Assembly: GCF_028826105.1 (NCBI RefSeq)
Contig: NZ_JAQGPL010000001.1
Location: 1,824,501 to 1,888,500, forward strand
Length of the DNA stretch: 64,000 nt
DNA from: Paenibacillus humicola
GTDB taxonomy: Bacteria; Bacillota; Bacilli; Paenibacillales; Paenibacillaceae
Reading direction: 5' to 3'
A program made the translations under genes and the position numbers. A model generated the notes under the pieces. That model did no database searches. It had not been told where the DNA came from and was given only the letters and a program-made list of their open reading frames with translations. Below, piece after piece: positions 1 to 8,027 of this stretch (its first letter is position 1; the number at the start of each line of letters is the position of its first letter).

Positions 1-2
1 GC

Positions 3-953
3 GGGGAGCTGGCCGTCGAGCTGCTGGGCTTGCGCTTCAGGCACCCGGTCGGGCTGGCCGCGGGATTGGACAAAAACGCCAAAGCGGTCGGCATGTTCGC
101 GAACATCGGATTCGGATTTGCCGAGGTCGGCACCGTAACGCCGAAGGGGCAGCCGGGCAATGAGCTGCCGCGGCTGTTCCGGCTTCCGCCAGACGAGGCG
201 CTGGTCAACCGGATGGGGTTTAATAATGAAGGAGCCGAATCGATGGCGCGCAGGCTTGCGGCCGGGAAACGCCATGCGATTCCAATCGCGGTCAATATCG
301 GTAAAAATAAAACGACGCCGAACGAGCTCGCGCACGAGGATTACCGGAAATGCTTGCAGGTTCTGTACCCTTACGGGGATTTCTTCGTCGTGAATATCAG
401 CTCGCCCAATACGCCCGATTTGCGGGCGCTGCAGCACGGCGACGAGCTGAAGCTGCTTGTGCGGACCGTCATGGAAGAAGCGGCCGGCCAGGCGAAAAAG
501 CATGGCGGTACCCGCAAGCCGGTCTTTGTCAAAATCGCGCCGGATATGACGGCGGAGCAGCTCGCCTATACGGTGGAAACGATCGCCGCCGGCGGGATCG
601 ACGGCATCATCGCGACGAATACGACGATCGGCAGAGGGGGACTTACGCATCCGCACGCCAGGGAGACGGGCGGCCTCAGCGGCAGGCCGCTCCGGGAACG
701 TTCGACCGAGGTGGTGCGCGAGGTTTACCGCCAGACGGGCGGTAAGCTGCCCATTATCGGCTCGGGCGGAATTTTTACGGCGGATGACGCATACGATAAA
801 ATTCGCGCCGGTGCGAGCCTCGTCGAAATTTATACGGCGCTCATTTATCGTGGGCCGGAGCTGCTCCGGGAGCTCGCGGAAGGCTTGAAGGAACGTCTGC
901 GCAGAGACGGATTCAGCCATATTATAGATGCGGTTGGTGCAGACCACCGGTAA
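3..953 (+). CDS. pyrD: Dihydroorotate dehydrogenase (quinone), class 2; 5' end outside the window
   Basis: Oxidises dihydroorotate to orotate in pyrimidine synthesis, passing electrons to the quinone pool at the membrane. The frame is open from base 3, so the N-terminus (probably about 40-50 residues, including the membrane-binding helix) lies upstream; the TTG at 30 is unlikely to be the true start. Visible class 2 signatures are LAAGLDKNA (FMN loop), EVGTVTPKGQPGN, the substrate motif NRMGFNNEG, NISSPNTP with the catalytic-base serine region, and the C-terminal IGSGGI and ASLVEIYTALIYRGP phosphate-binding segments. A class 2 enzyme here differs from Bacillus subtilis, which uses the NAD-linked PyrD/PyrK pair. 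The relQ-like gene follows within 20 bases, so they are probably cotranscribed. Confidence 0.95.
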   Translation, partial: GELAVELLGLRFRHPVGLAAGLDKNAKAVGMFANIGFGFAEVGTVTPKGQPGNELPRLFRLPPDEALVNRMGFNNEGAESMARRLAAGKRHAIPIAVNIGKNKTTPNELAHEDYRKCLQVLYPYGDFFVVNISSPNTPDLRALQHGDELKLLVRTVMEEAAGQAKKHGGTRKPVFVKIAPDMTAEQLAYTVETIAAGGIDGIIATNTTIGRGGLTHPHARETGGLSGRPLRERSTEVVREVYRQTGGKLPIIGSGGIFTADDAYDKIRAGASLVEIYTALIYRGPELLRELAEGLKERLRRDGFSHIIDAVGADHR

Positions 954-972
954 GAGGATGGGAGGCGGCCGG

Positions 973-1776
973 ATGGACGGAAGAGATTGGGGCCTGTTTC
1001 TGCAGCCTTATGAACAGGCGGTTGAAGAGCTGAAGGTGAAATTCAAGACGCTCCGGACGGAATTGAAAGCAAGAGAGGCTTATGCGCCGATCGAGTTCGT
1101 TACGGGTCGGGTCAAGCGCATTTCGAGCATTTTGGAGAAGGCGAAGCGGCTCAGCGTGCCGATGGATAAAATCGAAACCGGCATCGAGGACATTGCGGGC
1201 ATCCGCATCATGTGCCAGTTCGTGGACGATATACGGCGCGTGGCCGATTTGATCCGCGTGCGCAAGGATTTGCAGCTCGTGTACGAGAAAGACTACATTA
1301 CGAATTACAAGGAAAGCGGCTATCGCAGCTATCATATGATCGTCGAGTACCCGGTGCAGACCGCGATCGGGCTGAAAAACGTGCTGGCGGAGGTGCAGAT
1401 CCGGACGCTGGCGATGAATTTCTGGGCGACGATCGAGCATTCGCTCAACTATAAATATAAGGAAAGCTTGCCGGAGGAAGTGCGGCTGCGTCTGAAAACG
1501 GCGGCCGAGGCGGCTTTTCTGCTCGATACGGAAATGTCGAGCATCCGCAACGAAATTATCGATTCCCAACGCGGCTTCGAGGAAAAATCGAATGTCGTGT
1601 CCAGCGTCCTGAGCGATATCCAGGAGCTGTATTTCTTTCACCGCGTACGGGAGGCGGTTCAGTTCCAGCTGCGCTTCAACGAGCTGTGGGAGCAGGAGGA
1701 CGCTTTTGCCATCCGCGTCCTGGCCGATGAAATCCGCAGTGCGCTGATGCGCGCCAAAAAGGGCGGAGGTGCCTAA
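973..1776 (+). CDS. relQ: Small alarmone synthetase, RelQ/YjbM family (GTP pyrophosphokinase)
   Basis: Transfers pyrophosphate from ATP to GTP or GDP to make (p)ppGpp. At 267 aa it has the synthetase domain only: no HD hydrolase, TGS or ACT domain. The fold's hallmarks are visible: EDIAGIRIMC near residue 72, GYRSYHMIVEYP near 116 and EVQIRTLAMNFWATIEHSL near 140. I chose ATG 973 because GGGAGG at 960-965 sits 7 bases upstream; an in-frame upstream ATG at 928 would overlap pyrD. The stop codon is followed directly by the DUF309 gene, so 973-2235 is likely one transcriptional unit. In B. subtilis the homologue forms a tetramer regulated by pppGpp; that is family knowledge, not visible here. 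Confidence 0.92.
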   Translation: MDGRDWGLFLQPYEQAVEELKVKFKTLRTELKAREAYAPIEFVTGRVKRISSILEKAKRLSVPMDKIETGIEDIAGIRIMCQFVDDIRRVADLIRVRKDLQLVYEKDYITNYKESGYRSYHMIVEYPVQTAIGLKNVLAEVQIRTLAMNFWATIEHSLNYKYKESLPEEVRLRLKTAAEAAFLLDTEMSSIRNEIIDSQRGFEEKSNVVSSVLSDIQELYFFHRVREAVQFQLRFNELWEQEDAFAIRVLADEIRSALMRAKKGGGA

Positions 1777-2235
1777 GTGGCGGAGGGAACGCCGGAGTAC
1801 GACGAGCGGTTCGTTCATTTTATCGTCCTGTTTAATGTAGACGAGGATTATTTCGAGTGCCACGAAGTGATGGAGGAGCTTTGGCTGGAGGAAGGCCGCA
1901 GCCTGCTGTACCAGGGGCTGCTGCAGGCCGCCGTCGGCCTTCATCATTGGCGAAACGACAATTACACCGGCGCCGTGAAGCTGTTCACGCAGTCGGAGAA
2001 CAAGCTGGTCCGCTATCCGGACGTCACGATGGGCCTCTCGATCCGGCAGCTCCGGGACGATGTGGAACGCAGCCTGAAGCCGCTCCGGCATTGGGTAGAG
2101 CAGTCGCCGGCGGAGGCACCGCCGCCGTTTCGGCCGTTCAAGCTGGCCGTCACGGACGACAGGCTGCGAATGCTTGCGGAGGCGATGGCGGAAATTCCGC
2201 TGGAAGAACGGCTGCACGGGGAAGAGCCGCAATAG
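1777..2235 (+). CDS. DUF309 domain protein
   Basis: 152 aa, predicted helical and cytoplasmic, no signal peptide. It carries the DUF309 signature: FECHEVMEELW near residue 27, then GLLQAAVGLHHWRNDNYTGA, with conserved His and Glu residues that look like a ligand- or metal-binding bundle. The GTG start directly follows the TAA of the relQ-like gene, with GGCGGAGGT at 1762-1770 as ribosome binding site, so translation is probably coupled. No function is established for the family that I can state with certainty. The Glu/Pro-rich end (about residues 105-125) looks like a flexible tail. Confidence 0.82.
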   Translation: MAEGTPEYDERFVHFIVLFNVDEDYFECHEVMEELWLEEGRSLLYQGLLQAAVGLHHWRNDNYTGAVKLFTQSENKLVRYPDVTMGLSIRQLRDDVERSLKPLRHWVEQSPAEAPPPFRPFKLAVTDDRLRMLAEAMAEIPLEERLHGEEPQ

Positions 2236-2303
2236 GCGGATAAGCGAATCGGCGATGGCGGCTTTTGAATTTAAGCCGGCACCGGGCTGGAGGCGGATAA
2301 GTA

Positions 2304-3068
2304 GTGGCGGAACGTATGAGGCTGGACAAGCTGCTTGCGAATATGGGCTGCGGCACGCGCAGCGAAGTGAAGAAGGCGGTCAGGCAAGGACGTGTTACCG
2401 TCGACGGCATTCCGGCCAAAGATAGCGGCATGACGCTCGATCCGGCCGAGGCTGTCGTCCGGTTCGACGGTGAGCGCATCGAATTCCGGGACACCGTTTA
2501 TTTTATGCTCAACAAACCGCAGGGCGTCGTATCGGCGACGGAGGACGTGCGCGACAGGACCGTGGTCGATCTGCTGGACAACAAGGACCGGATGCTTGCG
2601 CCTTTTCCGGTCGGAAGACTCGATAAAGACACGGAGGGCCTGCTGCTCCTTACGAACGACGGCCGGCTGGCGCATGAGCTGCTTTCGCCGCGCAGGCATG
2701 TCCCCAAAACCTACGAGGCCGATGTGATCGGCGATGTCGGCGAACGGGACGCGCGTATATTTGCCTCCGGCGTCACGCTGGATGACGGTTATGTGACCAT
2801 GCCTGCAGAGCTGCGGATTGACGGTAAATCCACTTATGAGGACGGCCCGGCCACGCGCATTACGCTGACCATTTACGAAGGGAAGTTCCACCAGGTGAAA
2901 CGGATGTTCGAAGCCGTCGGGAAGAAGGTTGTCTATTTGCGCCGCACGGCGATGGGGCCGCTGCTGCTCGATCCTTCGCTGCCCTTGGGAAGCTACCGGC
3001 CGCTCCGGGAAAGCGAGCTGGAGCAGCTGGTTCAGCACACCCGTAATGAATCGACTGCAGAACGGTAG
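2304..3068 (+). CDS. rsuA: 16S rRNA pseudouridine synthase, RsuA family
   Basis: 254 aa. An N-terminal S4 RNA-binding domain (MRLDKLLANMGCGTRSEVKK, residues 5-50) is followed by the RsuA/RluB catalytic domain. The catalytic aspartate lies in FPVGRLDKDTEGLLLLTNDG (about residues 100-118), and FMLNKPQGVVSA and KTYEADV are further family motifs. It isomerises a uridine in 16S rRNA (U516 in the E. coli enzyme). The assigned start is GTG 2304 with GGAGG at 2289-2293; ATG 2316 is an alternative that would still keep the whole S4 domain. It sits last in the pyrD-relQ-DUF309 run. Confidence 0.93.
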   Translation: MAERMRLDKLLANMGCGTRSEVKKAVRQGRVTVDGIPAKDSGMTLDPAEAVVRFDGERIEFRDTVYFMLNKPQGVVSATEDVRDRTVVDLLDNKDRMLAPFPVGRLDKDTEGLLLLTNDGRLAHELLSPRRHVPKTYEADVIGDVGERDARIFASGVTLDDGYVTMPAELRIDGKSTYEDGPATRITLTIYEGKFHQVKRMFEAVGKKVVYLRRTAMGPLLLDPSLPLGSYRPLRESELEQLVQHTRNESTAER

Positions 3069-3101
3069 GTCAGATGCTTGACAGGCTGCAAGACATAGAA
3101 A

Positions 3102-3137
3102 AACCGCTGATGGGAGGAACCCCGTTCAGCGGTTATT
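3102..3137 (+). terminator. Candidate terminator after rsuA
   Basis: AACCGCTGA (3102-3110) can pair with TCAGCGGTT (3126-3134), and TATTT follows. The loop is 15 nt and the T-run is short, so this is a weak intrinsic terminator at the expected place. Confidence 0.45.
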
Positions 3138-3193
3138 TGAATGGATCAAGGATTCTATCCATTCCGGATAGAAACAGATGCTTTTCCCTGCGC

Positions 3194-3238
3194 TGCAAAA
3201 GGAACCGCCGGCCTACCCGGTCCGGCAGCTCCTTTGCA
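3194..3238 (-). terminator. Candidate terminator of the YjcZ-like gene
   Basis: An imperfect inverted repeat (TGCAAAAGGAACCGCCGG against CCGGCAGCTCCTTTGCA) lies just downstream of the minus-strand micropeptide. Read on the minus strand the stem ends in TTCCTTTTG. Plausible as a terminator but not canonical. Confidence 0.4.
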
Positions 3239-3269
3239 TCCGTGGGTTTCTTCCCGGGATCGGACAGAG

Positions 3270-3362
3270 TTAGTACAGGACTCCGCGGGAAATAATAACC
3301 AGCAGAATAAACAGCACCAGGATTACACCAGCCGACGTAAAAGCGCCATGTACACCGGACAT
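3270..3362 (-). CDS. YjcZ-family sporulation micropeptide (30 aa)
   Basis: A 30-residue ORF on the minus strand: a short polar start (MSGVHGAFTSAG), a single hydrophobic helix (VILVLFILLVIIS) and the tail RGVLY. This matches the architecture of YjcZ/YhcZ-type sporulation micropeptides, in which a Gly-rich start precedes a VLFILL transmembrane helix and an aromatic C-terminus. It has a strong ribosome binding site (GGGAGG on the minus strand, 3371-3376) 8 bases before the ATG. About 80 bases upstream, CATAAGATA (minus strand, 3441-3449) fits the CATAnnnTA -10 element of the late sporulation sigma factors E and K. Role in the spore is inferred from the family. Confidence 0.75.
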   Translation of the reverse strand: MSGVHGAFTSAGVILVLFILLVIISRGVLY

Positions 3363-3590
3363 TCGAATTCCTCCCTGAATAGGTAATTTCCGGAGCCGTT
3401 GTGTCTTTAGGGTTGATGTGTCTCGGCACTCGGTATACTGTATCTTATGCCGACGGCTTCATAAGGATTGGACATAAGCCCTCATTTCGCGCAATTGGGC
3501 AGCGATAACGGCTTGCGGCGCAGCAATTTCGGTCGTCTGTCCCGGAGCTTTTTGCCGCAGAGAGGCAATAGCTGCTGTCCCGCCCGGGTA
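3363..3590. other. Intergenic stretch between the YjcZ-like gene and rsmF
   Basis: Upstream region of the minus-strand micropeptide and downstream region of minus-strand rsmF. Apart from the ribosome binding site and the possible -10 element of the micropeptide I see no gene or clear terminator here. Confidence 0.5.
3441..3449 (-). promoter_or_regulatory. Possible sigma-E/K -10 element for the YjcZ-like gene
   Basis: CATAAGATA on the minus strand matches CATAnnnTA. I could not find a convincing -35 element at the expected distance, so this is suggestive only. Confidence 0.3.
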
Positions 3591-5057
3591 TTAGCCGAGC
3601 CGTCGCAGCCCTTTCGGCAGATGATTTTTAATTTGCCCGCCGCTGGCCTTGCCCCAGCCGAGGGGCATTCCGTCTGCGGCAACCAGCCCCCAGCCGGCGG
3701 CCGTTTCCCGGGCGGGAATCGTTTCGCCGCGCAGGAAGGCGGCGACCTCCGGCGAATCCGCACCATACGATTGCACCCAAGCCGCAGCCTCGGGACGGAC
3801 CGCAAGCGCGAGCGCGTGCGCAGGCTCGAGCCGGCGTTTGCGGATATCGCCGAGATGCAGGCCGGGTCTTGCTACCTTTAACCCTTGAAGCTTGTCCTGC
3901 GTAATCGGGCCGCCTTGATCCGTTTGCGGCAGCCAATATAAGGAATCGCCGAATCGAAGCGGCATACCGGGGCCGAGCTTCAATCCGCCGATGAGGGCGG
4001 ATTCCGCAAACGTGCGGAACAGCTCCATGCCGCCCGCAAGCCCGGAATGATTTTGGGTTCGATGCGGGGGGCTTTTACGCATGGAGGCAGAACGCTTCCC
4101 GTTGTCCGGCCGCCCGGCCGAAGTGCCGGGGAGGCGTTCAAACCGCGCTCCATGCCGGCCTGCTTCCAAGTGGTCCGCCCGTGTCGGAGCCGGCGTGTCA
4201 TCCACGCCTTTCCTTTGCAATACGGCTGCGAAATGCCCCTCACCTCGCTCCCGCTGAGGCCAAATCCGTTCGATGAGCCGGATGGAGAAATCGGGATATT
4301 TGGCGCAGAAGGCTTCCACCACCTCCTCATTTTCTTTCCGGTTGAACGTACAGGTCGAATACACAAGCCGGCCGCCCGGCCTCAGCATGACCGCCGCGTG
4401 GTCCAGAATGGACGATTGTCTGGCCGCGCACAGGTTCACATGCTCCGGCGACCATTCGGCGATGGCCTGCTCGTCCTTGCGGAACATGCCTTCCCCCGAG
4501 CAGGGGGCATCCAGCATTATTCGGTCGAATGCCGCCGGAAGCCGGGCTGACAGCTCATCCGGCGCAGCGTTCGTCACGATCACGTTCGCGGCGCCGCAAC
4601 GCTCCACATTTTCGCTTAATATTTTCGCCCGGGCCGGATGGATTTCATTGGCGACCAGCACGCCGCGCCCGGCCATTTTCCCGGCGATCTGCGTCGTTTT
4701 CCCGCCCGGTGCGGCGGCCAAATCGAGGATGGCTTCACCGGGCTGCGGGTCCAGCAGCTCCGCCGGCCGCATGGCCGAAGGCTCCTGGATATAATAAAGG
4801 CCCGCCGCGTAATACGGATGTTTGCCGGGCCGGGTGTCGGGGGCGTAATAGTACCCGGTAGCGCACCAGGGCACGGGTTCAAGGCGGAACCGTTCCGTCA
4901 CATGCGCCATGATCGGCGAATCCGTGCTCGTTTTCAACGGATTGATACGCAGCCCGTATGTACGAGGGGCCTCATAGCTTTTCAAAAATAGATTCGTTTC
5001 CGGACCGAGCAGCTCGTTCATTTGAGATCGAAAAGCATCCGGCAATTTTGCCTGCAC
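3591..5057 (-). CDS. rsmF: RsmB/NOP-family 16S rRNA m5C methyltransferase (RsmF/YebU-like)
   Basis: 488 aa. SAM-dependent cytosine-C5 methylation of 16S rRNA. An N-terminal NOP-type region (MNELLGPETNLFLKSYEAPR) leads into the Rossmann domain with LDLAAAPGGKTTQIAGKM (SAM loop, about residue 110) and the two catalytic cysteine motifs DAPCSGEGMFRKD (about 180) and YSTCTFNRKENEE (about 235). The roughly 170-residue C-terminal extension (RFGDSLYWLPQ..., KVARPGLHLGDIRKRRLEPAHALALA) matches the PUA-like domain of the RsmF subgroup and separates it from RsmB. A linker of about 60 residues near 290-345 is basic and poorly conserved-looking. Monocistronic, opposite to its neighbours. Confidence 0.92.
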   Translation of the reverse strand: MQAKLPDAFRSQMNELLGPETNLFLKSYEAPRTYGLRINPLKTSTDSPIMAHVTERFRLEPVPWCATGYYYAPDTRPGKHPYYAAGLYYIQEPSAMRPAELLDPQPGEAILDLAAAPGGKTTQIAGKMAGRGVLVANEIHPARAKILSENVERCGAANVIVTNAAPDELSARLPAAFDRIMLDAPCSGEGMFRKDEQAIAEWSPEHVNLCAARQSSILDHAAVMLRPGGRLVYSTCTFNRKENEEVVEAFCAKYPDFSIRLIERIWPQRERGEGHFAAVLQRKGVDDTPAPTRADHLEAGRHGARFERLPGTSAGRPDNGKRSASMRKSPPHRTQNHSGLAGGMELFRTFAESALIGGLKLGPGMPLRFGDSLYWLPQTDQGGPITQDKLQGLKVARPGLHLGDIRKRRLEPAHALALAVRPEAAAWVQSYGADSPEVAAFLRGETIPARETAAGWGLVAADGMPLGWGKASGGQIKNHLPKGLRRLG

Positions 5058-5342
5058 GATCGGACCCTCCTTTTTCGATGGTAACCTAACCTGTCAATGG
5101 GACTCATTATAGCATAACTTTTGGATGGACTGGACCGAGGGACGGGTACTGCATATGAATCAGTTATATCCGGAATTGTAAGCGGCAGGGATCATATTCA
5201 GCTTGTACATTGACGGTACGAATCTCCTTTTATGATTTCCAGAAACGGAAACGGCAGGTATACTTTAGGAAAGGTAGTACAGGGGGAGGATCGCAAATCG
5301 TTCGGTCTCAAGCCAATTTCAAGGAAGAAAGGCGGCTGCGCT

Positions 5343-5825
5343 TTGAACAGCTTTGAATTAATCCGGGCTTCTCACGAGTATAAAGAAGTCATCCGTAATT
5401 TAATGCAATTTTATGTTTACGATTTTTCTGAATTTGAACCATGCGATGTTGAAGCTGACGGTTTGTTTGGACCCTATCCCTATTTGGAGGATTATTGGAA
5501 GGAAGAAAGTCTCCGATATCCCTATGTCATTAAACAAAATGACAAGTATGCAGGCTTTGTATTGGTTCGATTGATCGAATCCGGCGAGCGGCGTTATTTT
5601 TCAATGGCGGAGTTTTTTATGATGAAGAAATATAGAAAAAAAGGAATCGGAAAGTCCGTAGCTAAACAAATTTTTCATTTGCACAAAGGACAATGGGAGG
5701 TCTTTCAATTAGAAAGCAATCAGCCGGCCCGGATTTTCTGGACGAAGGTCATCGATGAATTTACGCAGGGACAATTTAAAGCTCGAGTCGAAAACGGCAG
5801 AACCATTCAAGAATTTATGAGCTGA
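5343..5825 (+). CDS. GNAT-family N-acetyltransferase
   Basis: About 160 aa. The acetyl-CoA pyrophosphate loop is visible as KKYRKKGIGKSVAKQIFHLHKG (about residues 95-116), followed by WEVFQLESNQPARIFWTKVI, the usual second half of the fold. Acyl acceptor unknown. I chose TTG 5343 (AAAGGCGG at about 5328-5335); the open frame runs back to ATG 5232, but the extra 37 residues look non-coding and lack the fold. Base composition is clearly more AT-rich than the neighbours, which may mean recent acquisition or simply relaxed codon use. Confidence 0.85.
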   Translation: MNSFELIRASHEYKEVIRNLMQFYVYDFSEFEPCDVEADGLFGPYPYLEDYWKEESLRYPYVIKQNDKYAGFVLVRLIESGERRYFSMAEFFMMKKYRKKGIGKSVAKQIFHLHKGQWEVFQLESNQPARIFWTKVIDEFTQGQFKARVENGRTIQEFMS

Positions 5826-5923
5826 CTACGGTGAATCAAATACATAGTTTAAGTTCGACCGGGCGGATTCGATTTTGTGCTCCGATAATCGGTATTGGGG
5901 CTTAACGAAGGAGATGAAAAATC

Positions 5924-6328
5924 ATGGGTTTCGATGACACGTTCCGATTCGGCGTCCATGCCGTTATAACCAATCCCGACGCTCATATCCTCCTGCTAAA
6001 ACGAACCTATGGCAACAAAGGGTGGAGCCTTCCCGGGGGAGGCGTGGATCCCGGCGAAACCATTCATCAGGCGCTCCGCCGCGAATGCCGGGAAGAGCTG
6101 GGCCTGGAAATTTTTGACGAAGTATTGACCGGCTTTTATTATCACAGCCGTCTTAACGCACAGGTCGGCATCTTTCGCTGCTCGATCCCGGACCAGGCGG
6201 AAATAACGCTTAGCTCGGAGCACTCGGCATGGAAGTGGTTCGATGTGGCGGAATTAAGCGAGGTTCAACGCATAAGAGTGATGGATGCGCTGCATTTTCG
6301 GGGAAACGTGATCAGCCGTGCATTTTAA
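5924..6328 (+). CDS. Nudix hydrolase
   Basis: 134 aa, a single Nudix domain. The full Nudix box GX5EX7REUXEEXGU is present, running from GGVDPGETIHQAL into RRECREELGL (about residues 40-60), so the metal-binding glutamates are intact. Such enzymes cleave nucleoside diphosphates linked to another moiety; the substrate cannot be read from the sequence. Starts at ATG 5924 behind GGAGATG. Overlaps the next gene by 11 bases, which suggests co-translation with the HAD hydrolase. Confidence 0.92.
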   Translation: MGFDDTFRFGVHAVITNPDAHILLLKRTYGNKGWSLPGGGVDPGETIHQALRRECREELGLEIFDEVLTGFYYHSRLNAQVGIFRCSIPDQAEITLSSEHSAWKWFDVAELSEVQRIRVMDALHFRGNVISRAF

Positions 6329-7031
6329 TGGCGACAATCGATTAAAGCGGGGAGCGGTTCGGGCCGTTTTCCTCGACTTTTACGGGACGGTTGTTCAGGA
6401 AGATGACGAAACGGTGTCCTGGATCTGCAGCGAAATCAAAAAGACCGCCTCCGGCCCATGTACGGTAAGTGAAATCGGGAATTATTGGTGGAAAATATTT
6501 TCAGACATGTGCCGTAACTGTTTTGGAGCGAGGGTTATCACACAGAGAGAGCTGGGCATGCAATCTCTGACGGAGACGATTCGGCATTTTAAATCCGCAT
6601 TGGAGGCGGAAACGGTTATTCGCCGGCAGTATGAGCATTGGACGAAACCCGGACTTTTTGAAGATTCGAAGCCTTTCTTGAACAGGATCGATTTGCCGGT
6701 ATACCTGTTGTCCAATATCGATTCGGCCGATATCGCCGCCGCGCTGAATTTTCACGAGATCGAGGTTCATGGCGTGCTGACAAGCGAAGACGTACGGGCC
6801 TATAAGCCGAGGCCGGAGCTGTTTCGGGAAGCGCTGGGCAGGTATGGGTACAGACCGGAAGAGGTGCTGCATATCGGGGACTCTTTAACAAGTGACGTGT
6901 TAGGTGCGCAGGGCGCTGGGATTAAGACGGTGTGGTTGAACCGGAAAGGAAAGCTGAAGCCGGATTCGATAAAACCAGAACATGTTTGCTGTCATTTATT
7001 GGAGGTCTTGAAGCTGGTGTCACAAGTGTAA
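6318..7031 (+). CDS. HAD-superfamily hydrolase (DxYGT subgroup)
   Basis: 237 aa. HAD motif I reads FLDFYGTVV: the nucleophile Asp is present but the usual Asp two residues later is Tyr, as in haloacid dehalogenase-type members rather than standard phosphatases. Motif II is LLSNIDSADI, motif III YKPRPELFREAL and motif IV VLHIGDSLTSDVLGAQGAG. The helical cap lies at about residues 30-110. The GTG start at 6318 overlaps the Nudix gene. The substrate is unknown; the missing second Asp argues against routine phosphoester hydrolysis, though HAD members with this change can still be phosphatases. Confidence 0.88.
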   Translation: MHFNGDNRLKRGAVRAVFLDFYGTVVQEDDETVSWICSEIKKTASGPCTVSEIGNYWWKIFSDMCRNCFGARVITQRELGMQSLTETIRHFKSALEAETVIRRQYEHWTKPGLFEDSKPFLNRIDLPVYLLSNIDSADIAAALNFHEIEVHGVLTSEDVRAYKPRPELFREALGRYGYRPEEVLHIGDSLTSDVLGAQGAGIKTVWLNRKGKLKPDSIKPEHVCCHLLEVLKLVSQV

Positions 7032-7088
7032 GAAGAAAAAGTGCTGACCTGGAGCTCGAAATGGACGGAACCGAAATGAGGTGCATGA

Positions 7089-7622
7089 ATGATCCTATAC
7101 CAGCAAGACAAGCTGTCGGTCCGAGTCTTGCAAAAGGATGACGCGGAGCTTTTGGTCCGGTGGCTGTCCGATCCCAAGGTGCTGGAATATTATGAAGGCC
7201 GGGACAACGCGCACGATCTGGACAAGGTCCGCGAACATTTCTACCGGGAAGACGAAGCGACACGCTGCATCGTCCAGTATGAAGAAATTGATATCGGTTA
7301 CATTCAATTTTACCCGGTGCTGGAAGAAGAACGCCGGCTGTACGGATACACGGATCGGCAGGAGACGCTGTACGGCATGGACCAATTCATCGGGGAAACG
7401 CAGTTTTGGAATACGGGAATCGGTACGAAATTGGTGGCCAGCATGAGAGATTACTTGATGCGGCGAGGAGTCGACGCGATTGTGATGGACCCACAGGCGT
7501 GGAATCATCGTGCGCTGCGCTGTTACGAAAAATGCGGCTTCGTCAAAATGAAGATGCTGCCAAGCCATGAACGGCACGAAGGCGAGATGAGGGACTGCTG
7601 GCTGATCGAATACCGCAAATGA
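7089..7622 (+). CDS. GNAT acetyltransferase resembling aminoglycoside 6'-N-acetyltransferases
   Basis: 177 aa. The C-terminal half (MDQFIGETQFWNTGIGTKLV, then VMDPQAWNHRALRCYEKCGF and a DCWLIEYRK ending) has the pattern of AAC(6')-type enzymes, with the acetyl-CoA loop at NTGIGTKL near residue 118. Whether it acts on aminoglycosides, or on a cell metabolite as many chromosomal relatives may, cannot be told from sequence. ATG 7089 is assigned; the upstream 57-base gap has no obvious terminator, so it may be cotranscribed with the HAD gene. A strong intrinsic terminator follows at 7704. Confidence 0.85.
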   Translation: MILYQQDKLSVRVLQKDDAELLVRWLSDPKVLEYYEGRDNAHDLDKVREHFYREDEATRCIVQYEEIDIGYIQFYPVLEEERRLYGYTDRQETLYGMDQFIGETQFWNTGIGTKLVASMRDYLMRRGVDAIVMDPQAWNHRALRCYEKCGFVKMKMLPSHERHEGEMRDCWLIEYRK

Positions 7623-7703
7623 AACAAACGAACTCCTCATCGATGACGCGTCCGTGCGGTCGAGCCGATGGACTTCGATGGAAGCTCAAAAATCATTTTA
7701 CGC

Positions 7704-7732
7704 GAGCCGCGAGAAGCGGCTCTTTCCTTTTT
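7704..7732 (+). terminator. Intrinsic terminator
   Basis: GAGCCGC-GAGAA-GCGGCTC stem-loop (7704-7722) followed by TTTCCTTTTT. Ends the Nudix-HAD-acetyltransferase run. Confidence 0.85.
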
Positions 7733-7834
7733 CATGCGGCAGTTCAATCGGAGGCTCCTCCAAATACCCGAAAAAAATGCTGATTTTTCTTAAGAAATCC
7801 CTAACTTTTGTTTATGTCCATCTCCTTCCCCCCT

Positions 7835-7843
7835 TGCTACAAT
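7835..7843 (+). promoter_or_regulatory. Candidate extended -10 promoter for the first ABC operon
   Basis: TGCTACAAT fits the TGn-TACAAT extended -10 pattern; the -35 (TGTCCA, 17 bp upstream) is poor, which suits an activator-dependent promoter. The palindrome TTTCTTAAGAAA lies about 40 bp upstream. Confidence 0.4.
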
Positions 7844-8027
7844 GAAAAAACCACGGGATGAACGCGGATGACCCGGCGGAAAAGCTCGAAAAACGGCGTC
7901 ACCAGCTCACCGAAGACGCGGCCTTGCCCCGCGAAGCTGCCGAGCTTGCAAGAGGTCTTCCTCAGCATTTCTTATTAAAGCATGAGGGATGCCGTACATC
8001 CGTTACATGTTAAGGAGGGTCAGGTAC

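Larger units (their letters stand above)
7623..8027 (+). other. Intergenic and leader region before the first sugar ABC operon
   Basis: Holds the terminator at 7704-7732, a TTTCTTAAGAAA palindrome near 7787-7798, an extended -10 promoter (TGCTACAAT, 7835-7843) and then about 180 bases of leader. A 63-codon open frame at 7654-7845 overlaps the terminator and lacks a ribosome binding site, so I do not call it a gene. Confidence 0.55.

Noticed and set aside
7654..7845. 63-codon plus-strand frame
   Set aside because: Overlaps a strong terminator, lacks a ribosome binding site and has no recognisable pattern.
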